The position numbers and the translations under genes were made by a program. Below the pieces are notes generated by a model. It ran no database searches, had not been told where the DNA came from, and was given only the letters and a program-made list of their open reading frames with translations. Shown here piece after piece: positions 57,874 to 64,000 of a DNA stretch of 64,000 nt. Positions within the stretch are counted from its first letter, which is position 1; each line of letters begins with the position of its first letter. This DNA is from Cladophialophora immunda (Eukaryota > Ascomycota > Eurotiomycetes > Chaetothyriales > Herpotrichiellaceae): positions 4,672,485 to 4,736,484 of the forward strand of contig NW_015622542.1 of NCBI RefSeq assembly GCF_000835495.1. The letters are read 5' to 3'.

Positions 57874-60800
57874 TTACTTGGTACTGTCCCCGGGCTCAGC
57901 AGGCTCGACCACGAGGCTCTTATCTGGATATTGGGTTATCGTTTTCACCGAGGGCTGTGCACATTCGGCTTGCAGATCCTCCACGACAATAGAGCCGTCC
58001 TCGGCCTCGGAAAGAGTGATCTGCTTCCAGCCCTGAGTTTTGAGCCAATCTTTTGTTGAGCGGCTGCTATCAGGTCCTTTGTCAGACTTATCCGTTGCTG
58101 ACGGCTTAGTGTAGAGTTGTGAGGTGGCGAGGCGCCCTGGTGACGTCCGGTCAAGATATCTGCGCATCTTCGTGGTGCCGGCTCGGCCCAGACACAAAAC
58201 GACCAGCACAGCAATCAAGACGCACAGTGTCCCGAAGGCTGTCATTAGCGCCGGGATGCCGTAGACCATGTGGTACCTTACACGACGCTCGTACACGGTC
58301 ACCGGAACCAAGAGGGCCGCATCGTCTGGCGAAGAGCTGCCGTCGCGTTTCTGGAGGGTTTGCTGCGGCAGCGGCGGTTGCAAACTTTTCGTCCCAACGA
58401 CCGAGTTAGCCGCCACGTCGGTCCAAATGAGATTCAATATTCTGGCGGCGTTGGCAGGGGTGCGAGACAGATCTTGCCAGAGCCTGTACATGGCCAGATT
58501 GGTTTTGCCAGAGTAGTCGGCGGTGCTGTCGCCTGCGTAGGTGGAGATGGAAAAGAGGGCCCCAAGAGCGCCGACGTGGAAATCGACGCCCGGTAGGTTC
58601 TGATAGCCAACGGTGAACGGACCTGAGGCCCCTCCGCCAACATAGCCAGGCAGATAAAGGAATTCTTTTCGCAAAGTCGTGACACTCACGTTGCCTTGGT
58701 CCGGTCTTGACAGAAGACCCCACAGGATGTTGACGTCGGCGAGTATCTGGTCTGTCTTCTCGACCCCCCACAGCGGCTTGGAAGACTCGTTAGGGTATAC
58801 CTTGTCAGATATGCCAGTGACGGCCAGCGCAGAGAGATCGTCGCTTCCGTTAAAACGGAAGGTGACAGTCTTGATCCGTGCTCTCGATGTGGAGATGCAC
58901 GAGTACAACGGGATAGTCCATTTCGAACCGGGTTCAAAGACAACGGACTCGCTCCCGTCTCTTCGTCGCGGCGCTCCGTAAAGGAGTCCACAAGCAGCGG
59001 CAAAATTGGTGATGTTCGCAATATCTTGGCCCCCAGCGCCTTGACAAAGAAGTTCTGCTTTTGTTACTGAGCGAACAAATGAAAATTGAAGGATTTAGAC
59101 TTACCGGCACTGGAAAAGTTGGATGAAGTGACTCCAAACGGATTTGGATATAGCGGTGGAACTGATGGAATGTCGGATGGCGAGGTAAAGTTGAACAGGG
59201 AACTGGTATTGTCATATATTCCCGTTCCCTGGTCGAGACCATTTAGGTAGTATCCATAAAGGCTGGACGAAGTGAGGAAATCAGGACCCAGAGACGATGC
59301 CATGCCCAGAATCCCGGTTGAATTGGGGCTCATGAGAGGGAATGTCTTTCCGACATGAGATTTGAGGTACTCAAAGGCATGGGAGCCGGGATCGCTTTGG
59401 TTGGCAAAGTTTGTCACGTTCATGAAGGCCATGGACCACACGTTGTTGATCCAGGCTGCCTTGTATGCGCGCAAATAGAGGTCTGGGTTCTTCTGTGTAT
59501 CTCCCCGGTCCCAAACCGGGTATTCCTTGATGAGATTGGCAAAACCCCCTCGATCTGTCAGCACCAGGTCTGAGACTTGATATCCAGAGGTACTGGAAAT
59601 AGGGATAGTGAAATCCAGGGTCAGATTCGTATCGACACAGAGCGATTCCGGCTCAACAAAGAGGAGATCTTCGGACCATGTGCTTCCAAATGGCGACACG
59701 GGCGGCGCACTGTGATTCCTGAAGCCGATTCCACCATTCTTCATGTCCACCACGAGGCCCTCAATGGCAATGTAGTCATCATCCAGCACCATGGTCGAAA
59801 TTTGTCGGAAGGCGCTAACAGGGTACGACGATCCATTATCTGGTGCTAGTGCACCAGGGTTGTTGTTGATTTGAGACCAGGTGTATGATCTTGACTGGAT
59901 GTCAAATATGCTCGAGACAGATCTGTTCTGCGTCGAGAGGCCGCTTTCGAATACATCAATGACATATTGATGCACATGAGAGTCGTAGTAATCGGCTGAC
60001 CAATATTCTCCTGTCGCATTTGTGATATAAGTTATGGTCTGAGGGGAGTTCGGACAGTTCGCAGGACTGAACCCTCCGCATATGCGACTCCAAGGAAGGT
60101 AGGTCCTGGGGGGAGTTCCGTACCCAAATTCGGATTTATCAGCGATATAGTGGAAGACGGATGCGGTTTCTCTTTGGCTCGAGAGGATGTCTTGGTATAG
60201 ACCAAGTGGTGTTACAATGGCAGCAACACCGATCAGAATGGTGAAGAAAGTCTTCAGTGCCGCAATGGTCACCACGCGCGCAGGGACTTTCGAGGTCGCA
60301 GCAGTGTCTCCTGAGAGAATAGTTGGCCAGTAGGAGGAATGCAGGAATCGACCGACAACGGACCTAGCAAGGTGATCAATTCAAACTTTTCGTATTGGGC
60401 AAGCAGTGCTTCTACGTACCACCCAACTGCCGATGTAGTTGCGGCGGAGTTCTTCTCTTCGAGAAGTCCAAGAAGAATGACTGGCAGGGCCGTGGGAACG
60501 AATAGCTGAACTGAATATAGCAATTAGTGATCTGCGACTCTCAGTTGAGGCCAGGTCATGCTGCCTACCAACAAAGATGGCCGCAGCAATGATACCAGAC
60601 ACGTAGCCGACAGATATATTGTTGAGATTGATCATATTGACAAGATTGAAATCAACAATCTCAGCCGGTTCTTGCAAGGTGGGATCCTTCGCAAGAGCTG
60701 GATGAGCATCCAGGTCAATGGAATGACATTCAAATCACCAAAAAGCCTCCAGCCTGGAGAAGGCGTCGAAGAACCATATTTCAGCACTCGGTATATCTCA

Positions 60801-60889
60801 GACTTGTCACGAAGCACGATGTCCCCGTGCCCAGGTACATATATTGCAGTGCCCGAGGTGATCGACAGCTGACCAATAACTGGTTCCAA
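57874..60889 (-). CDS. Large glycoprotein-like membrane protein, 5' end unresolved
   Basis: Five exons recognised on the minus strand: 60889-60739, 60697-60569, 60510-60420, 60363-59105, 59039-57874, about 931 aa in frame. There is no ATG in the first of these and an in-frame TAG lies near 60920, so at least one upstream exon is missing. The first intron is only 41 nt. N-terminal hydrophobic helices (SGIIAAAIFVG, LFVPTALPVILLGLLEE, ALKTFFTILIGVAAIVTPLGLY) are followed by a ~600-residue Ser/Asn/Gly-rich domain with many N-glycosylation sequons (NATG, NRSV, NHSA, NLTL, NVTN, NSTG, NFSS), probably extracytoplasmic. A last membrane helix (ALMTAFGTLCVLIAVLVVLCLG) precedes a ~110-residue cytosolic tail. 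Family not named with certainty; function unknown. Confidence 0.8.
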
Positions 60890-62706
60890 CTCAATGGGAA
60901 ATCCCGAATACGAGTGCTAGTACACCCGCCGGTTGAAGCCGCTGTTTTAAATGAGTAATCTAGACCGCAGAAGGTGTTGGGGGCCAGAAGCTTGTCCCAC
61001 TGGCTTGTCGATGGTTAACTTTGGTGTCCCTGTGTGCCTGGGCGCTTGGAGGGGTTACACGAATGTTGCTAGGTTGCCTGTTCGTCACTGTTTCGTGTTG
61101 CTGTCCTGCTATGCTACAGACTTTCAAAGAGGACTCCGATGTTGAGATATCAGCTGGTGGCATCTTGCATCCTTTGCTGGCGTGCGCTGATCAAAGGCAG
61201 GCCAAGAACGACAGCGATGTCTCCCAAGACTTGATGAAACACGTCGAGCTAACTTTTACCAGGGTATTCCATGAAGGTTCAACTTTTCCCCTGATGGCAA
61301 TGGGTGCGTGATACTTGGTGAATTTATCTATTTGGCCCAGGTGTTACGGTCGAAAGAAGCGGGAGAGGCACTCTTGGGTAACTCTGCCTTGTCTAGGAGC
61401 TGCTAAAGATGTGTCGACAGGCTACACCGGCCCCAAACTTACCATCGCAAGCATGTACGCAGCTACGCCCCCTAGCCTCAACTGGATGTTCTGCCTGCCT
61501 AGCCCAAAGCTCAACTCAATTTGATCTCGATGGCTTTTACTGGCGCATTCACACTGTCAACCAAGTATTGCAGAAATGCCCTGAAATGGATAAAGACACA
61601 GCCTAGAGCTAGGAGCGCTACGCCTACTTGTATTACCAGAGGTAGAAAACGTTCCATCCGCAATTCGTATCTGTCAACCTTCCCCAGCCCGCTTAAAACT
61701 TCCAATATCGAGTATTTGTCCAGATTTCATTTGATCAATTGCGTGGAATCGAATTTGCTTCCCCAGATTACGACCGTTTCAGGCCTCCATTTGCGAGACT
61801 TAAGCGAGAACATGAGAAATGGTGTGCTAGAGACTAAACACACGTAAGGCACGGGTACGCGAGCCGGGGGACACTGGGGACTTGAGAGGTTAAAGCAATC
61901 TAGATCTCGGACTAGGCAGCCTGGAGCCCCTGCGAGGAGTGAGGCTAACTCTGAGGCTACGCGAGGCAGACTTGGGGTGCTCAGGTCACAAAATGACTTG
62001 ACTAGGAACATCTTTCTCCAAGGACCACTCTTGGGCGTACACTGCATATGGCAAGATACGTGTTTCGTCGCCTGGTAATCTAGGTACCTAGAGGTGTGTC
62101 TTTTCCGCAAATAGAGACAAAGACTCGAGATCTGGAACCAGTGACTCCGCCAATGACACGCAGTGCTCGAGAACCAAACCTCAGTTCGTGATCACCTCCT
62201 TGCTTGGTCCTGGACGCTCGACACTCGACAAAGGAGAAATCGGTGAGAACGTGGTAGGCGCATTTTCCGCTCAGTAACTTTTCGGGCTCACTCACTGGTA
62301 GTGCACAGATAATCTGGAAAGAAGGTTGTAATAATCTGCCTTGACATTTCCATTTGATCCGATTAACGCAAATGGCCAATTCCGGCCCTAGATCCAAAGA
62401 CCAACAAGGTCCAGAGGACTCTTTTTGTGCTATCCCTCACCATTTTAAAAGAGACACATTCCATGCCAACATCCCCCCCAGCTCCTTGCCTATTTCAGAG
62501 TCCTCGAATAATCCGTAATAGAAATACTCAATGCACTTTTCAGTCGAGACACCTTCTCAGGATCTGCGTGTCTGTGAGATCTCAGATCATCAATTACCAC
62601 CTTCTCAGGATCTGCGTGTCTGTGAGATCTCAGATCATCAATTACCACCTTCTCATCTTACCCCCCGGCATCAGATGGACACAGCGCAATCATATCGGGA
62701 GCCAAT
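60890..62706. other. Intergenic, contains a 48-bp tandem duplication
   Basis: 1.8 kb. The first few hundred bases probably include the missing first exon and promoter of the membrane-protein gene. A direct repeat at 62551-62655 is listed separately. No other gene seen. Confidence 0.4.
62551..62655. repeat. 48-bp direct tandem repeat, two copies plus partial
   Basis: Copy 1 is 62551-62598, copy 2 is 62599-62646, and 9 bases of a third copy follow. The two copies are identical as read, so the duplication is recent. Each copy contains TGTGAGATCTCAGATC, with a short inverted GAGATCTC palindrome. Confidence 0.95.
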
Positions 62707-63876
62707 TCAGAGTCCACCGGCTACACAGACAGAAGGCTCCTCATGCACGGCGTATCTTACGAACGTCGTTTGTCCTTTGGAATGGGAATACACCAAGTCT
62801 CCAAAAGAGTGCTCAGCGAGACTAAACATTGGGAGGTGGTCCTCGGGTGGAAGGTCAAACACACAGCGTGGTTGAAAACACAAGATCAGGGTCCCTCGTT
62901 CGCCAATTTCGTCCATGTGTTCGGGGATCAGATGATGTGGCATCCTCACGCACCCCAACACGATCATTGCACAGTATTTCAGCCAATGCTCTGCTAGACG
63001 ACTTGGAGGCCGAAAATTAGGGCCAGGGAGGCTCTGTTGGTATAATTCGTCCAGACCAGCAAGGTCTCGGTGCCCCAGACGAGCTGTGATGTCGCGAATC
63101 TCGAATTCGGCGAGAGTAGGTGTCCGCTCGTCGAGTTCGTCGGTTGTCCATTCGTCTAACAAGCCAAAGGAGATACGTAGACGTTGGACACGTTGCAAAT
63201 TCGGAAGCATGCGCTCTTGGGTGAAGAGCTCGTGTTGTCCGTACGTTTCAAGGCTGAAGGTTGCAAAACGGAAAAACGTGCCCTGAGCCTCGGCATAGAC
63301 TTGGCGACAGACTAGGAAGATGCTGAGCGCATCCAAGAGTGGGATCGGATCATTCTCAACTTTCACGGAAGACTTTGTATCGGCGGATGAGTCTGCTTCG
63401 GCTGGCGGCTGACTGTGAGATGATATTTCGCTGACAGAAGACTCTCTTGCATCGGGCGGCTGGAGCAGAGACCATATGGGAATGGCTGGTTCGGATGTTG
63501 ACGACTGATTGTGAGGTGATATTCCGTTGACAGAAGGCTCTGCTGCATCGTATGGCTGGAGCAGAGACCATATGGGAATTGCTGGTTCGGATGTTGGCCA
63601 CTGACTGTGAGATGATATTTCGTTGACAGAAGACTCTACCGCGTCGTACGGCAGGAGCAGAGACGATATGGGAATGGCCGGTTCGGATGTTGATGACAGA
63701 CTATAAGGTGGTATTTCATTATCATCAGATGCCTCTACTACTGGAGAGACGACGAGGCCGTCGAAAAGAAGAGCATAGATGTGGTCACGGATCTCCAACG
63801 GGAGGCTCAGAAATGATGCTCCCTGAGAGCCGTTGCTCTCTGACTGCTGTTCCTGATTGATAGCTATACTGCTCAT
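62707..63876 (-). CDS. 2EXR/F-box-like protein with internal 32-aa repeats
   Basis: 389 aa from the ATG at 63876. The N-terminal FLSLPLEIRDHIYALLFDG is the LPxEIRxxIY motif of fungal 2EXR/F-box-like proteins, with the partner segment SIFLVCRQVYAEAQGTFF at about 185-202. Between them lie three tandem 32-residue repeats (each containing TSEPAIPI.SLL.P.DA..S.. and IS.H.Q) and a diverged fourth. The C-terminal half is globular (RVQRLRISFGLLDEW). No membrane segment. These proteins are numerous in filamentous fungi and may be substrate adaptors; the role is unknown. Upstream of the ATG the frame stays open through the minisatellite, so the N-terminus could be longer. Confidence 0.82.
   Translation of the reverse strand: MSSIAINQEQQSESNGSQGASFLSLPLEIRDHIYALLFDGLVVSPVVEASDDNEIPPYSLSSTSEPAIPISSLLLPYDAVESSVNEISSHSQWPTSEPAIPIWSLLQPYDAAEPSVNGISPHNQSSTSEPAIPIWSLLQPPDARESSVSEISSHSQPPAEADSSADTKSSVKVENDPIPLLDALSIFLVCRQVYAEAQGTFFRFATFSLETYGQHELFTQERMLPNLQRVQRLRISFGLLDEWTTDELDERTPTLAEFEIRDITARLGHRDLAGLDELYQQSLPGPNFRPPSRLAEHWLKYCAMIVLGCVRMPHHLIPEHMDEIGERGTLILCFQPRCVFDLPPEDHLPMFSLAEHSFGDLVYSHSKGQTTFVRYAVHEEPSVCVAGGL
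63407..63694. repeat. Three 96-bp coding tandem repeats
   Basis: Units 63407-63502, 63503-63598 and 63599-63694 inside the 2EXR-like gene, each 32 codons, with a diverged fourth unit beyond 63694. Differences are scattered substitutions with no frame loss. Confidence 0.9.
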
Positions 63877-64000
63877 GATGATGGTGGTGATGGCGGTGAT
63901 GGTGGTGATGGCGGTGATGGCGGTGATGGTGGTGATGGCGGTGATGGTGGTGATGGCGGTGATGGCGGTGATGGTGGTGATGGCGGTGATGGTGGTGATG
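63871..64000. repeat. GGTGATGGY minisatellite with 45-bp higher-order unit
   Basis: Nine-base units GGTGATGG(C/T) run to the window edge. The variable last base follows the order T-C-T-C-C and then repeats, so five 9-mers form a 45-bp higher-order unit, seen about two and a half times. It touches the start codon of the 2EXR-like gene. The array continues beyond the window. Confidence 0.95.

Overview
The window is nuclear DNA of a filamentous ascomycete (Pezizomycotina). Genes carry short GT-AG introns of about 41-130 nt. The content includes three Zn2Cys6 regulators, HET-domain proteins, a DUF6594 membrane protein and single-copy eukaryotic housekeeping genes (CHMP1/DID2, GOT1, NOG1, class 2 dihydroorotate dehydrogenase). 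I could not fix the order; a Eurotiomycete-like lineage is possible but unproven. No rRNA, tRNA, CRISPR array or intact transposon was seen. Exon coordinates were set by hand from splice signals and reading frame; unless noted, each spliced model closes in frame.

Region by region. 0-5 kb: a 5'-truncated hypothetical gene, the ESCRT-III gene CHMP1/DID2, and a flavin-containing monooxygenase. 6-11.3 kb: a tyrosine-catabolism block in which a TTC36-like TPR gene and 4-hydroxyphenylpyruvate dioxygenase are divergent from a 407-bp shared promoter, followed by a Zn2Cys6 regulator. 11.7-16.3 kb: five-exon GOT1 and a long Zn2Cys6 regulator with poly-Q and Gly tracts. 16.9-23.2 kb: five co-oriented genes for small proteins that I do not recognise. 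23.6-31 kb: a medium-chain reductase, NOG1, a GNAT acetyltransferase and mitochondrial DHODH. 33-34.5 kb: a His-rich hypothetical gene with an unresolved 5' end. 36.5-38.8 kb: the most unusual gene, with two retropepsin-like DTGS domains followed by three C2H2 fingers in one spliced frame. 39-45.3 kb: an allorecognition-type block with a DUF6594 membrane protein and two head-to-head HET genes, one apparently frameshifted. 45.8-57.1 kb: a probable catabolic or secondary-metabolism cluster with an SDR, a peroxisomal (PTS1) acyl-CoA ligase, a metallo-beta-lactamase-fold lactonase and two regulators, one of which lacks its zinc cluster. 57.9-60.9 kb: a large glycoprotein-like membrane protein. 62.7-64 kb: a 2EXR/F-box-like protein with 96-bp internal repeats, next to a 45-bp higher-order minisatellite that runs off the window.

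How the genes fit together. HPPD, the TTC36-like gene and the adjacent regulator suggest control of tyrosine degradation and pyomelanin; a CGG-N9-CCG palindrome lies in the shared promoter. The SDR, CoA-ligase and lactonase set would suit ring opening, oxidation and CoA activation of a lactone or aromatic acid ahead of peroxisomal beta-oxidation; this is inference from families and order.
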